Source: Mycobacterium colombiense CECT 3035 | GTDB taxonomy: Bacteria > Actinomycetota > Actinomycetes > Mycobacteriales > Mycobacteriaceae | Length of the DNA stretch: 64,000 bases | Assembly: GCF_002105755.1 (NCBI RefSeq) | Contig: NZ_CP020821.1 | Coordinates: forward strand, 1,364,001 to 1,428,000 | Direction: 5' to 3' | Shown: piece by piece, positions 45,022-55,300 of the stretch | Position numbering within the stretch: the first letter of the stretch is position 1 | Layout of the letters: each line of letters opens with the position of its first letter | The notes under the pieces: generated by a model | The model's database searches: none | Seen by the model: only the letters and a program-made list of their open reading frames with translations | What the model was told of the DNA's origin: nothing | Made by a program: the position numbers and the translations under genes

Positions 45022-46038
45022 CTAGGGCTGCAGGAAGGCCTTGATGGCACGGCGCTCATCCATGGCCCGATAGGCCTCGGCGACCTGCTCGAGCGGCAGG
45101 CGCAGGTCAAACACCTTGCCGGGGTTGATCTTTCCGTCAAGCACCGACTCGATCAGGGAGGGCAGGAAGTGCCGGACCGGGGCGGGCCCGCCGCGCAGCC
45201 CGACCTGGGTGCTGAACAGTTGCTCTCCGGTGATGGCGACATCGTGGGGGACGCCCACGAACCCGACGAAGGCGCCCGGGCGGGCGGATTGGATGGCTTG
45301 TTGCATGGCCTGCCCGGTCCCCACGCATTCCAGCACCGCGTCGGCGCCGACGCCTTCGGTCATCTCCTTGATGACGGCGACCCCGTCGTCGCCGCGTTCG
45401 GTGACGATGTCGGTGGCGCCGAATTCACGGGCCAGCTTCTGCCGCGGCTCGTGGCGGCTCATCGCGATGATCCGCTCGGCGCCCTTTTCGCGGGCGGCCA
45501 GCACCGCGCACAGCCCCACCGCGCCGTCACCCACCACCGCCACCGTCATGCCCGTGGCGACATTGGCCGCCTCGGCGGCGAACCACCCGGTGCCCATCAC
45601 GTCCGACAGGGTCAGCAGGTCGGGGATCAATTCCTCGTCGGGTTGGGCGGGCAGCGCCACCAGGCTGCCGTCGGCCCAGGGGATGCGCACGGCCTCCGCT
45701 TGGCAGCCGCCCATCAGCACGCGGTTTACGCACGAACTCTGAACGCCGTTGCGGCAATTCGGACAGGTGCCATCGGAGGCGTAGAAGGATCCGATGACGA
45801 ACTGGCCGGGCTTGACCGAGGTGACGTCGCTGCCGACGGCTTCGACGACACCGCAGTACTCATGACCGAACGGCTTGGGCTCGGGAACGGGGTTGATGCC
45901 GCGGTAGTCCCACAGATCCGAGCCGCACACGCAGGTCGCCGTGGTGCGGACGATCGCGTCGGTGGGGTCGACGATCCCGGGTTCCGGCAGATCTTCGAAT
46001 CGGACATCGCCGGCGCCGTAGATCACAGCTCCTCGCAT
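45022..46038 (-). CDS. Zinc-dependent alcohol dehydrogenase (MDR family)
   Basis: Protein of 338 aa. The catalytic zinc ligands are Cys in TATCVCGSDLWDY and His/Glu in FGHEYCGVVEAVG. The structural zinc is expected at DGTCPNCRNGVQSSCVN. The NAD(P)-binding motif is VAVVGDGAVGLCAVLAA. The overall form matches medium-chain, threonine/alcohol dehydrogenase-like enzymes of actinobacteria. The substrate is unknown. A thioredoxin-fold gene follows upstream on the same strand (58-bp gap). Confidence 0.92.
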   Translation of the reverse strand: MRGAVIYGAGDVRFEDLPEPGIVDPTDAIVRTTATCVCGSDLWDYRGINPVPEPKPFGHEYCGVVEAVGSDVTSVKPGQFVIGSFYASDGTCPNCRNGVQSSCVNRVLMGGCQAEAVRIPWADGSLVALPAQPDEELIPDLLTLSDVMGTGWFAAEAANVATGMTVAVVGDGAVGLCAVLAAREKGAERIIAMSRHEPRQKLAREFGATDIVTERGDDGVAVIKEMTEGVGADAVLECVGTGQAMQQAIQSARPGAFVGFVGVPHDVAITGEQLFSTQVGLRGGPAPVRHFLPSLIESVLDGKINPGKVFDLRLPLEQVAEAYRAMDERRAIKAFLQP

Positions 46039-46096
46039 AACGTCTCCCTCTCGCCGCAGTAGGAAGCCCGGCTACCCGAAATCGTTCGACCGCGGC

Positions 46097-46645
46097 TCAA
46101 CGCCATTTGATGCCGCACCCGATGGACGGGCGCTGGTCGGGATTCACCGGTCGCCCGGCCAAGACCGCGTCGACGGCGGCGCGCACGTCCGAGGCCGTGA
46201 CCGGAAGGCCGTTTTTCGGCCGGGAGTCGTCAAGCTGGCCGCGGTAGACCAGCCGGCGTTCGCCGTCGAACACAAAGGTGTCGGGGGTGCAGGCGGCCGA
46301 GTAGGCGCGGGCAACGTCTTGGGTTTCGTCGTACAGGTACGGGAACGTCCAGCCGTGGCTGCGGGCCTCCACGACCATCTGATCGGGCCCGTCCTGCGGG
46401 TAGGTGACCACGTCATTGCTCGAAATGCCCACCATCGCAACGCCTTGCTCGGCGAGGTCACGACCGAGCGCGGCGAGCCCGGCGGCGACGTGCTTCACGT
46501 ACGGGCAGTGATTGCAGATGAACGTGACGACCAGGGCGGGGCCGGTCAGATCGTCGCGGCTGAGCGTGCGGCCGGTGGCCGGCTCGGGCAGCGTGAAGGC
46601 CGGGGCGACGGTACCGAGGGCGAGCATGGTGGACTCGATGGCCAT
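46097..46645 (-). CDS. Thioredoxin-fold peroxiredoxin/ResA-like protein
   Basis: Protein of 182 aa of the AhpC/TSA-Redoxin superfamily. Cys44 and Cys47 lie in FICNHCPYVKHV, a C-x-x-C in the thioredoxin position, with the N-terminal APAFTLPEPATGRTLSRDDL typical of peroxiredoxin-like proteins. The C-terminal half has CTPDTFVFDGERRLVYRGQLDDS. There is no signal peptide, so it is cytoplasmic. It is probably a thiol-disulfide reductase or peroxidase. Confidence 0.87.
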   Translation of the reverse strand: MAIESTMLALGTVAPAFTLPEPATGRTLSRDDLTGPALVVTFICNHCPYVKHVAAGLAALGRDLAEQGVAMVGISSNDVVTYPQDGPDQMVVEARSHGWTFPYLYDETQDVARAYSAACTPDTFVFDGERRLVYRGQLDDSRPKNGLPVTASDVRAAVDAVLAGRPVNPDQRPSIGCGIKWR

Positions 46646-46858
46646 GCCGGCCAGCGTATCGTCACATCGCCCGTCCGCGCATCACGCGACGCGAAGACCG
46701 CGGAAGATGTTGTAACAGGCCATAATTCAACCTTGATGCCGCAATTTTTGCGGCTGGCACCCCGTGGCCCGGGACATGTCCGTGTTTGATCGGCCCGGTT
46801 CGTGGAATCACACACCTGACACGCACGAACGTTTTTGGCCAACGCCTCAAGGAGAATG

Positions 46859-47416
46859 ATGAGTGAGCACCACAAGGCCGACGAAGCGCGTAGGGGCCTG
46901 ATCGACCCGGTCAAGGGCAAAGCCAAAGAGGTCGTCGGCGCGGTCACGGGCAACGATTCGCTGACCGCCGAGGGGCAACTCGAGCAGACCCAGGCGCATG
47001 AACGCAAAGAAGCGAATGCGACCGAGGCCGTGGCCGAAGCCCAGGCCAAACAGGCCCAAGAGGACGCGGCCGAAGTTCGCGCCGAAGGCGCCCAGCAGCG
47101 CCTTGCGGCGAACGCCCAGGCCGTGGCCGCCGAGGATTCGATCCAGGCCCAGGAGGCCGCCCAGAAGCGTGCGGCCGACCGCGCGGCGCATCAACAGGCG
47201 GTCGCCGCCAAGACCCAGGCCGAGGCGGACGCGCAGCGCGACATCCACCTCGCGAAGGCCGAAGAGCGCGCGGAGATCCGCGAGGCGTCCGAGGAGATCG
47301 TCGGCGCCGTCGCCGAGCACCAGAGCGCGGTCCAGGTGGCCCGTAACGAAGAGTCCGAGGCCGACCGGCTGCGGCGCCAGGCCCAGAACGTGACCGACGA
47401 AGCCGACCTGCCCTGA
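46859..47416 (+). CDS. CsbD-like protein with long Ala/Glu/Gln-rich coiled coil
   Basis: Protein of 185 aa. Residues about 12-42 (GLIDPVKGKAKEVVGAVTGNDSLTAEGQLEQTQ) match CsbD-like stress proteins. The remaining 140 residues are highly charged and Ala/Gln-rich (AVAEAQAKQAQEDAAEVRAEGAQQ and similar), predicted as a long helix or coiled coil. AAGGAG lies four bases before the second ATG (46859), which is preferred. The next gene, also a coiled-coil protein, follows after 27 bp. Confidence 0.75.
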   Translation: MSEHHKADEARRGLIDPVKGKAKEVVGAVTGNDSLTAEGQLEQTQAHERKEANATEAVAEAQAKQAQEDAAEVRAEGAQQRLAANAQAVAAEDSIQAQEAAQKRAADRAAHQQAVAAKTQAEADAQRDIHLAKAEERAEIREASEEIVGAVAEHQSAVQVARNEESEADRLRRQAQNVTDEADLP

Positions 47417-47443
47417 CGGCGGGCCTCACCCCAGGAGAAGCTG

Positions 47444-48118
47444 ATGAAAATTTCCGAAGTCCCGCTGGCGGTCCTGCGGTTTCACTACCAACTCGCCCGA
47501 TTCCCGCTGCAGCTGATCGAGGACCGGGTCGTCAACCGCATTCCCACGGAGGCGCCGGCGCGACTGCTGTACGAGCGTTCGCTGGGCATGCTCGACAGCA
47601 CCGTCGGCAATGCGCTCGGCGACGCGACGCTCGCCGAGCGGGGGGCCGCCCTGGTCGAACGCAGCGACACGCTGGGCCGCGCGGCTCAGCTGGACGCGCA
47701 GGCCGCGGTCCGGAAGGCACAGGCCGACGCCAAGCTCAGAAGCGCCCGCGACGAGGCGATCCAGGAGCGCGAGGAAGCGCAGAAGGCCACCCAGCAGGAA
47801 GTCAAGGAGGCCCGGATCGGCGCCGAGCAACGCAAACGCGCAGCCGCGCAAACGGCGCAGCAGCAGAGCGCCGCGGCCAAGCGGCGCGCCGACGAGACGG
47901 CCTCGCAGCGCAAGCAGACCGTCGAATCCGCCAAGCGCCAGGTGGAAGACAGGACTCATGCCGCCGAGAAGGCCGTGGCCAAGGCTGCCGCGGCCACAGT
48001 GGACGAGGCCGAGGACAAGCTCGGTGAGGCCGCCGAGCAGCGCGCCGAGGCGGATCGCGTGGCGCAGCTGGCCGAGGCCGAGAAGCGGCAGCGCCGGGAG
48101 GAGCGCGCTAACGACTGA
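47444..48118 (+). CDS. Hypothetical Ala/Glu-rich coiled-coil protein
   Basis: Protein of 224 aa. The N-terminal third (MKISEVPLAVLRFHYQLARFPLQLIEDRVVNRI) has amphipathic helices suited to membrane contact. From about residue 70 to the end the protein is a charged heptad-like helix (KLRSARDEAIQEREEAQKATQQEVKEAR). GGAGAAG lies before the ATG. It is probably co-transcribed with the CsbD-like gene 27 bp upstream and shares its composition, so the two may act together, for instance as an envelope-stress or phasin-like pair. Function unknown. Confidence 0.72.
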   Translation: MKISEVPLAVLRFHYQLARFPLQLIEDRVVNRIPTEAPARLLYERSLGMLDSTVGNALGDATLAERGAALVERSDTLGRAAQLDAQAAVRKAQADAKLRSARDEAIQEREEAQKATQQEVKEARIGAEQRKRAAAQTAQQQSAAAKRRADETASQRKQTVESAKRQVEDRTHAAEKAVAKAAAATVDEAEDKLGEAAEQRAEADRVAQLAEAEKRQRREERAND

Positions 48119-48125
48119 CGGGGTG

Positions 48126-48788
48126 TCAGACGCTCGGGGCGCCCTGGTTGATCTTGTTGGCCGCAAACGTGGCGGCCTGGGCCGTCATTCCGGCGTCGAT
48201 GTAGGACACGTGCGCCATGATGTTGCCGCCGCCGGAGCAGATCGGGTCGTCGGGCGCGCAAATGCTGGTGACCTTGGAGCCGTACGCCGGGTTGATCGTC
48301 GGTAGCGGCTGGCCGCCCCACAGCATGGTGGAAAACTGGCTGGTGGGCTCGCCGAACAGGGCAACGGCGGCGACGTGGTCGGCCACCGAGGTCGGCATCG
48401 CGTTGGTGGCCAGGTCGATCACCGTCGAGCCCTGGGAGTAGCCGCCGAGCACGATCTTGGAGTTCGGGCAGCTGGCGACGACGTCCTGGATGTGGGCGCT
48501 GGCGTCGTTGGCGCCGGCGTTTGCGCTGTTGTGGTAGTCGTCGTTGGCGGGATAGTTCACCGCATAGACGTCGACGGACTTACCGCCGAGCTGCGACGTG
48601 AGCGAGTCGACGAACGCCTGTCCTATGTTGCCCAGACCGGGCTCCTGGTGGGTGCCCCGGGCGAAAACCACCGAGACGTCCGAGCAGCCATCGGCGACGG
48701 CAGTGGGGGTTCCGAGGGGTGCACTCAACAGCGCCCACGTCGTCGCAACCGAGATACCAACCCAGCGGGCCAATTTACGTGCACTCAT
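48126..48788 (-). CDS. Cutinase-like serine esterase (CULP), secreted
   Basis: Protein of 220 aa. The signal peptide (MSARKLARWVGISVATTWALLSAPLGTPTAVA) ends before D-G-C. The nucleophile is Ser118 in GGYSQG. The catalytic Asp is in CAPDDPICSGGG and the His in MAHVSYIDAG; the cysteines for the conserved disulfides are present. ATG 48788 is chosen, the longer upstream frame being a shadow. Relatives hydrolyse lipids or esters in the mycobacterial envelope. It is shorter and more typical than the other member at 25.4 kb, which has a Pro-rich linker. Confidence 0.92.
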   Translation of the reverse strand: MSARKLARWVGISVATTWALLSAPLGTPTAVADGCSDVSVVFARGTHQEPGLGNIGQAFVDSLTSQLGGKSVDVYAVNYPANDDYHNSANAGANDASAHIQDVVASCPNSKIVLGGYSQGSTVIDLATNAMPTSVADHVAAVALFGEPTSQFSTMLWGGQPLPTINPAYGSKVTSICAPDDPICSGGGNIMAHVSYIDAGMTAQAATFAANKINQGAPSV

Positions 48789-48895
48789 GGGAGAAATCCT
48801 GTCATATCGCCGGTCGTGGCCGTGCCGGCGGTTGAGGCCGGGACGGCGGGCCGACACCCTCGCGGATGAATGGCGTTGCAGCACAACGTCACTGC

Positions 48896-49255
48896 CTATG
48901 GGCCGGGGATTCGGATCCGGATGGGGCCGGACCAGTCGCCGCCGGGGTCGACGGGCTTGCCGCGCTGCGTGATCTCCACGTCGCCCGACCTCGCGAGCCG
49001 GCGCGCGGCCGCGCGGGCGTCGTCCATCAGCTCGCGCCAACCGGAGCCGCCGACGGCGCGGGCGGCGTCCGACGGGCAGATGCTGCTATGGGGTCCACGA
49101 TGTTGTGCCAGCGCCCGGATCGACGACTCGAGTCGCTGTGACATCGGCCCGTCGCCGAGGGCTATCTCGGCGTCGTCGGCCCCGCGGCGCCGGCGGTCGA
49201 GCACGCGGCACAATTCGGCGCGCAATCGCTCACCCGCCCCACCAGTCGAGGTCAC
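48896..49255 (-). CDS. DUF3253 protein
   Basis: Protein of 119 aa from GTG 49255, whose GTGA overlaps the enoyl-CoA hydratase stop. The core reads SSICPSDAARAVGGSGWRELMDDARAAARRLARSGDVEITQRGKPVDP, matching the DUF3253 winged-helix-like domain, which often follows metabolic genes in actinobacteria. It may bind DNA, but no target is known. Translational coupling to the hydratase suggests a shared role. Confidence 0.8.
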   Translation of the reverse strand: MTSTGGAGERLRAELCRVLDRRRRGADDAEIALGDGPMSQRLESSIRALAQHRGPHSSICPSDAARAVGGSGWRELMDDARAAARRLARSGDVEITQRGKPVDPGGDWSGPIRIRIPGP

Positions 49256-50025
49256 CGGCCGCGCCACTGCGGTTTGCGCTTCTCGGCCCAGGCGCGCAAC
49301 CCCTCGGCGACGTCCTCGGTCGCGCCGGCCACCTTGCGCATGGTCTCGCCGAAGCGCACGGATTCGATCCAGCCCATGTCGGCGGTTCGCCACGCCACCT
49401 CCTTGGTCGCCCGCTGGGCCAGCGGTGCGGCCTCGGTGAGGGTGCGTGCCCAGGCCCGCGCTTCGACCTGCAGCTGGTCGGGCTCGACCAGCTTCCAGAC
49501 CAGTCCGATTTCCTTGGCCCGCTCGGCGCTCATGGGTTTGCCGGTCAACAGCAGCTCCATGGCGTTGGCCCAGCCGACCCGCTGCGGGAGCCGAATGGCC
49601 CCGACGATGGTGGGCACCCCGATCGACACCTCGGGGAAGCAGAACGTGGCCTCGGTGCTGGCGATGACGAAGTCGCAGAACAGCACGCCGGTCACCCCGT
49701 AGCCGATACAGGGACCGTGCACGGCGGCGATGGTCGGTTTGAACAATTCCATGCCGGACTCGAACGAGTTGATGGTCGGCTTCTCCCAGAAGGTGCCGCC
49801 GAAGGTGCCGACCGAGCCTTCGCCGTCCTTGAGGTCGCCGCCGGCGCAGAAGACGTCTCCGTTGGCCGTCAGGATCCCGACCCACGCGTCCAGATCGTCG
49901 CGGAAGCGATCCCAGGCGGCGTTGAGGTCCCGGCGCAGTGCACCATTGATGGCGTTGCGCGCCTCGGGGCGGTTCAGGGTGATGGTGGCAACGTGGTCTT
50001 GCAGCTCATAGGTGACCAGACTCAT
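49252..50025 (-). CDS. Enoyl-CoA hydratase/isomerase family protein
   Basis: Crotonase-fold enzyme of 257 aa. The oxyanion-hole motifs are DVFCAGGDLKDG and KPTIAAVHGPCIGYGVTGVLFCD; catalytic acidic residues are expected near FCFPEVSIGVPTIVGA (Glu in PEVSIG). The C-terminal helix region (ALRAWAEKRKPQW-like) is complete. It hydrates or isomerises an enoyl-CoA. The mycobacterial genome has many paralogues, so no specific ech number is given. The DUF3253 gene is coupled downstream. Confidence 0.9.
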   Translation of the reverse strand: MSLVTYELQDHVATITLNRPEARNAINGALRRDLNAAWDRFRDDLDAWVGILTANGDVFCAGGDLKDGEGSVGTFGGTFWEKPTINSFESGMELFKPTIAAVHGPCIGYGVTGVLFCDFVIASTEATFCFPEVSIGVPTIVGAIRLPQRVGWANAMELLLTGKPMSAERAKEIGLVWKLVEPDQLQVEARAWARTLTEAAPLAQRATKEVAWRTADMGWIESVRFGETMRKVAGATEDVAEGLRAWAEKRKPQWRGR

Positions 50026-50084
50026 GACTGCAGACTATTGCGCCGGGTTACACACCTCGCCACAAGCCGGAGACAAACCCGTTG

Positions 50085-51107
50085 TCATGGCGTGCGGTGG
50101 CGGCGAAAATCGTGGAATATCCCAAGGCGCCCAGCGGTTTTCGCCGGGAGGCGTTTGACGTCGTCGAAGTGTACGTGGACCCGCTCGAAGGCTTTCACCC
50201 GTTCGGCTTTGACCTTGTTGGTGTAGGTCCGCCGGTCGGCGAAGGTCAGGTCCGCGTCGTCGCTGAACGCGCCGAGCAGCGCGCGCGGGTAGAGCCGCTC
50301 CACCAAGACGACATTGATCTCCGCGCACATCACCAGGGCCACCGACGCGAGGAACAGGAATGCCAACGCCCCCAACACCAGCGCGAACACACTGTTGGTC
50401 GCGCTGGCCCTTTTCACGGTGTGCGCCACATAGCCGGCGCCGAACCACTGCAGCATCTGCCAAATGAACGCTGCGGCAACGGCTCCCGGCAACACCTCGC
50501 GATACGTGAGGGCCCGCGCGGTGGTCACCCGGAAGGCCACCAGGCAGATCAGGGCGTTGATCGCGACCGCGGCGAGGGCCAGACCGATCTTGCTGAAGAT
50601 GCCGAGGGCCCCGGTGGCGTGGCCCGCCGCGGCCAACAGGGTGGCGGCGACGGCGGCCGAGCCGAGCACCAACAGCAGCATCAGGCTGCGCAACCGGGAC
50701 CGGATCGGGTTGGGGCGCTTGTGCTTCGGTACCGCCCACACGGTGTCCATCGCGTTCTGCAGTGCCTGACCCACCCCGAGACCGCCGTAGAGCGCGCCGA
50801 GCAGGCCGACGATCACGCCCACCGTTCCTCCGCTGAGGCCCTCGGGGTGGTGCAGCTGGGCGCCGAGCACCGGAAACTGGCTCAACGTGCTGTGCAGCAC
50901 CTGGGCTTGCAGATCGGGCCGGCCGGCCAGTACCACCCCGAGACCGGTCGTCAACAGCAGCAGCATCGGGAACAGCGACACCAGCCCGTAGTACGTGATC
51001 AGGGCCGCCAGGTAGCCGCCCTGATCGTCGTTGTACTTGTAGACAACACCGACGATCACGCCGACGACCCGATTACGCCGCTGCAGCTCGTCCAGCCAAC
51101 CGACCAT
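50085..51107 (-). CDS. YihY/BrkB-family inner membrane protein
   Basis: Protein of 340 aa with about six transmembrane helices, including LAALITYYGLVSLFPMLLLLTT, VGVIVGLLGALYGGLGVGQAL and VFALVLGALAFLFLASVALVMCAEIN. The YihY signature region (Y-x-D-D-Q-G-G-Y-L-A-A-L-I-T-Y-Y near the start) and the CAEINVVL block are present. The family is widespread, its transport or other function unproven, although BrkB was named for serum resistance. The 60-residue C-terminal tail is hydrophilic and basic. Confidence 0.88.
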   Translation of the reverse strand: MVGWLDELQRRNRVVGVIVGVVYKYNDDQGGYLAALITYYGLVSLFPMLLLLTTGLGVVLAGRPDLQAQVLHSTLSQFPVLGAQLHHPEGLSGGTVGVIVGLLGALYGGLGVGQALQNAMDTVWAVPKHKRPNPIRSRLRSLMLLLVLGSAAVAATLLAAAGHATGALGIFSKIGLALAAVAINALICLVAFRVTTARALTYREVLPGAVAAAFIWQMLQWFGAGYVAHTVKRASATNSVFALVLGALAFLFLASVALVMCAEINVVLVERLYPRALLGAFSDDADLTFADRRTYTNKVKAERVKAFERVHVHFDDVKRLPAKTAGRLGIFHDFRRHRTP

Positions 51108-51180
51108 CGCCGATCACTTCCCCCACCAGCCGGCATCCAATTCGATGCACTCGGCACGTGATACCCGCATTCGGCTCCAG

Positions 51181-52218
51181 TCAACCTCGCGACGGCCGCA
51201 GATCGGGGCCGCGTCTCTCACGTTTGACGCTGTACAGCACCGCGTCGGCCGCCGCGTACAGCGAGGTGATGTCCGCGCTCTCACCGCTGCATGAGGCGGT
51301 GCCGACGCTGGTGCCCGGCGTGTGCTCGCGGACGCAGGCAACGAACTCCTCCGCTTGGGCACTCGACGGACGACGGTCGGCGATGCACACCGCGAACTCG
51401 TCGCCGCCAAATCTGGCCAGAACGGCAGTGGCGGGCGCGACTTGTCGCCAAAGGGCCGCGCAGCTGATCAGATGCTCGTCACCGGCGACGTGGCCCTGGG
51501 TGTCGTTGAGAGTTTTGAAGTTATCGATGTCCATCGCGATGACGGTGATTGTCGTTGCGGTCGAACGGGATCGCGCCAACAGGTCCGCGGTGGCGATTTC
51601 CCACCCTGCACGGTTGAGCAGGCCCGTGAGGGGATCGGTGCACGCCGCTGCGACGAGGGCGCGCGTCAGCAACCCGAATGATTCAGCCGCGCCGACGATC
51701 GCGATCACGAAAATGACATAGTCGATCCACAATTTCGGCGCGGGCGCGACCGCGAGGCCCGCAACCGACAGCCCGGTGAGCACAGCCACCATGGTCGCGC
51801 CGCGGCGTGGCGAGTAGAACGCTCGTAGGTACATCGCCAGGAACATCGGTCCGATCAGGCAGACGAACTCCGCAATGACCGCACGGTGGAACGCCATCAC
51901 GATGGGTGTGGCCACGATCGCCGCTACCGTCGCGGGCCCGGGTTTGTCGGGCCGGGCGGCCAGCCAGATTAGTGCCCCCAAACCGAGGCCGACCGCCACG
52001 ATTCCCCCGGTCGGATTCGACAGGATCAGCCCTGGACGGATCGGGAACAAGGTGAACACCACACCGTAGGCGTACAGGAATGTGGTGGCCCCGAAGAAGA
52101 TTCGCAGCATCCGCGCCTGTTGTGCACGGTAGAAGACCGTTCCGGCATCGGCGCGCAGCCGCAATCGATATCGGCGCGTGTCCCGACCGCCGTATGGACC
52201 ACCGAAACGATGACGCAT
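51181..52218 (-). CDS. Membrane GGDEF-domain protein (putative diguanylate cyclase)
   Basis: Protein of 345 aa. Four to six hydrophobic segments (LRIFFGATTFLYAYGVVFTLF, GGIVAVGLGLGALIWLAA, VAAIVATPIVMAF, LWIDYVIFVIAIVGAAESFGLL) form the N-terminal half. The C-terminal GGDEF domain has DPLTGLLNRAGW, AMDIDNFKTLNDTQGHVAGDEHL and an intact RFGGDEFAV active site, so c-di-GMP synthesis is plausible. The RxxD product-inhibition site expected five residues before GGDEF is absent. ATG 52218 is chosen. It is divergent from hrpA. No EAL domain. Confidence 0.88.
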   Translation of the reverse strand: MRHRFGGPYGGRDTRRYRLRLRADAGTVFYRAQQARMLRIFFGATTFLYAYGVVFTLFPIRPGLILSNPTGGIVAVGLGLGALIWLAARPDKPGPATVAAIVATPIVMAFHRAVIAEFVCLIGPMFLAMYLRAFYSPRRGATMVAVLTGLSVAGLAVAPAPKLWIDYVIFVIAIVGAAESFGLLTRALVAAACTDPLTGLLNRAGWEIATADLLARSRSTATTITVIAMDIDNFKTLNDTQGHVAGDEHLISCAALWRQVAPATAVLARFGGDEFAVCIADRRPSSAQAEEFVACVREHTPGTSVGTASCSGESADITSLYAAADAVLYSVKRERRGPDLRPSRG

Positions 52219-52336
52219 CCCGTCATATCTCCTCGTCACCCCCGTGATGGCGACGTGCGGCAAATTGCTGCATTGCCATTTTGACACCACGGCGACCTCC
52301 GCAGCATCACCGACGCCTCATGGCTGGCGGCGCCGG

Positions 52337-55300
52337 ATGACGCCTATCGTTGCAGCAGTGGCCGGACCGTCTGCAGCGCAGTTGCGCAACCAGCTCGACG
52401 GTGTGTCATTGCGCGACGCCGTCCGCCTCGGCCGGCGTCTGAAGAACCTCCGCGGCGCCTCGCCCGAGAAACTGCGGCAGCTCGCCGACCAGGTCGCGGC
52501 CGCGCGCGCGGTCGTGGCCGCCCGGCAAGCCGCCGTCCCCACCATCACCTACCCCGACCTGCCGGTCAGCGAGCGGCGCGACGAGATCGCCGAGGCGATA
52601 CGAGCGCATCAGGTGGTGGTGATCGCGGGGGAGACCGGGTCGGGGAAGACCACCCAGCTGCCCAAGATCTGCCTCGATGCCGGCCGCGGCATCCGCGGAA
52701 CCATCGGGCACACCCAGCCCCGCCGGCTGGCCGCCCGCACCGTCGCCCAGCGCATCGCCGACGAGCTGGGCAGCCCGCTCGGCGACACCGTCGGCTACAC
52801 CGTGCGCTTCACCGACCAGGTCAGCGACCGCACGCTGATCAAGCTGATGACCGACGGCATTCTGCTCGCCGAGATCCAGCGCGACCGCCGCCTGCTGCGC
52901 TACGACACGCTGATCCTGGACGAGGCGCACGAGCGCAGCCTCAACATCGACTTCCTGCTCGGGTACCTGCGGGAGTTGTTGCCGCGCCGCCCCGATCTGA
53001 AGGTGATCATCACGTCGGCGACGATCGAGCCGCTGCGCTTCGCGGCGCACTTCGACGACGCACCGATCATCGAGGTATCTGGGCGGACGTATCCGGTCGA
53101 GATCCGCTACCGGCCGCTGGAGGTCGCCGTGCCGTCGGCCGCCGATGACGACCCGGACGACCCGGACCACGAGATCGTGCGTACCGAAACCCGCGACGAG
53201 GTCGAGGCGATCGTCGACGCGATCGGTGAACTCGAAGCCGAGCCGCCGGGAGATATCCTGGTGTTCCTCTCCGGTGAGCGCGAAATCCGCGATACCGCAG
53301 AGGCATTGAGTGGACTCAAGCACACCGAGGTGCTCCCGCTGTACGCGCGGCTACCCACCGCCGAGCAGCAGAGGGTGTTCGCGCCGCACACGGGGCGCCG
53401 CGTCGTGCTGGCGACCAACGTCGCCGAAACGTCCTTGACGGTGCCGGGGATCCGCTACGTCATCGACCCCGGCAACGCCCGGAGTTCGCGCTACAGCCGG
53501 CGCCTGAAGGTGCAGCGGCTGCCGATCGAGCCCATCTCACAGGCGTCGGCCGCGCAGCGGGCCGGCCGATGCGGCCGGGTCGCGCCCGGCGTGTGCATCC
53601 GGCTCTATTCAGAGCAGGACTTCGCGGCGCGCCCGCGCTACACCGAACCCGAGATCCTGCGGACGAACCTCGCCGCCGTGCTGCTGCAGATGGCGGCCCT
53701 GCAGCTCGGCGACATCGAGCAGTTTCCCTTCCTCGATCCGCCGGACCGGCGCAGCGTGCGCGACGGCGTGCAACTGCTAGCCGAGCTCGGCGCGTTCGAC
53801 CAGCACGGCGCCATCACCGATCTCGGCCGCCGCCTCGCGCGGCTGCCGGTCGACCCGAGACTGGGCCGGATGGTCCTGCAGGCGCAGACCGAGGGGTGCG
53901 TGCGCGAGATGCTGGTGCTGGCCGCGGCGCTGACGATCCCGGATCCGCGGGAACGCCCGAGCGACCGCGAGGAGGCGGCCCGCGCAAAGCACGCCCGTTT
54001 CGCCGACGAGCACTCCGACTTCATGTCCTATCAGAACCTGTGGCACTATCTCCGCGAGCAACGGAAGTCATTGTCCGGCAATGCATTTCGCCGGATGTGC
54101 CGATCGGAGTTCCTGCATTACCTGCGCATCCGCGAATGGCAGGATCTGGTCGGGCAGCTGCGCAGCATCGCCCGCGACCTGGGCATCGTCGAAGAGGCCG
54201 CGTCCGGGGAACCGGCCGAGCCGGCGCGGGTGCACGCGGCGCTGCTGGCGGGGCTGTTGTCGCACGTGGGGATGCGCCGCGAGGACACCCGCGAATACCT
54301 GGGCGCCCGCAACTCGCACTTCGTGCTCGCGCCAGGGTCGGCGCTCGCCAAACGGCCGCCGCGCTGGGTCGTGGTGGCGGAGCTGGTCGAGACCAGCCGC
54401 CTGTACGGGCGCACCGCCGCCCGCATCCAGCCCGAGGCGGTGGAGCGGGTCGCCGGCGACCTGGTGCAGCGCACGCACAGCGAGCCGCATTGGGACGCCA
54501 AACGCGGCGAGGTGATGGCCTACGAGCGGGTGACGTTGTACGGGCTGCCGCTGGCCGTGCGCCGCCGCGTCGGATACGCGCGCATCGAGCCGGTGGTCGC
54601 GCGCGAGTTGTTCATCCGCCACGCGCTGGTGGAGGGCCAGTGGCACACCCGCCATCACTTCTTCGCCGACAACGCCCGGCTGCGGGCCGAGCTCGAGGAG
54701 CTCGAGGAGCGGGCCCGCCGCCGCGACCTGCTGGTCGGCGACGACGGCGTGTACGCGCTCTACGACGCCCGCATTCCCGCGGACGTCGTCTCCGCGCGGC
54801 ATTTCGACGCCTGGTGGAAGAAGCAGCGGCACAAGACACCTGACCTGTTGACGTTCACCCGTGCCGACCTGCTGCGCACCGACGAGACCGCCGACGCGGA
54901 CCGGCCGAGCACGTGGCGCGCCGGCGATGTCGCGTTGCCGTTGACCTACCGGTTCGAGCCGGGAGCCGCCGACGACGGCGTCACCGTGCACGTGCCGATG
55001 GACGTGCTGGCGCGCCTGGGTGGCGACGAGTTCGCCTGGCAGGTGCCGGCCCTGCGCGAGGAACTGGTGACCGCCTTGATCCGCTCACTGCCGAAAGAGT
55101 TGCGCCGCAACTTCGTTCCCGCACCCGACGCGGCCCGCGCGGTGCTGGCCGCGATCGATCCGGCCACCGAGCCGCTGCTGCCGGCGCTGCAACACGAGTT
55201 GCGCCGTCGCACCGGGGTTTTGGTGCCCGTCGACGCCTTCGATCTGGACAAGCTGCCCCCGCACCTGCGGGTGACCTTCGCGGTCGAGTCCGGCGACGGC

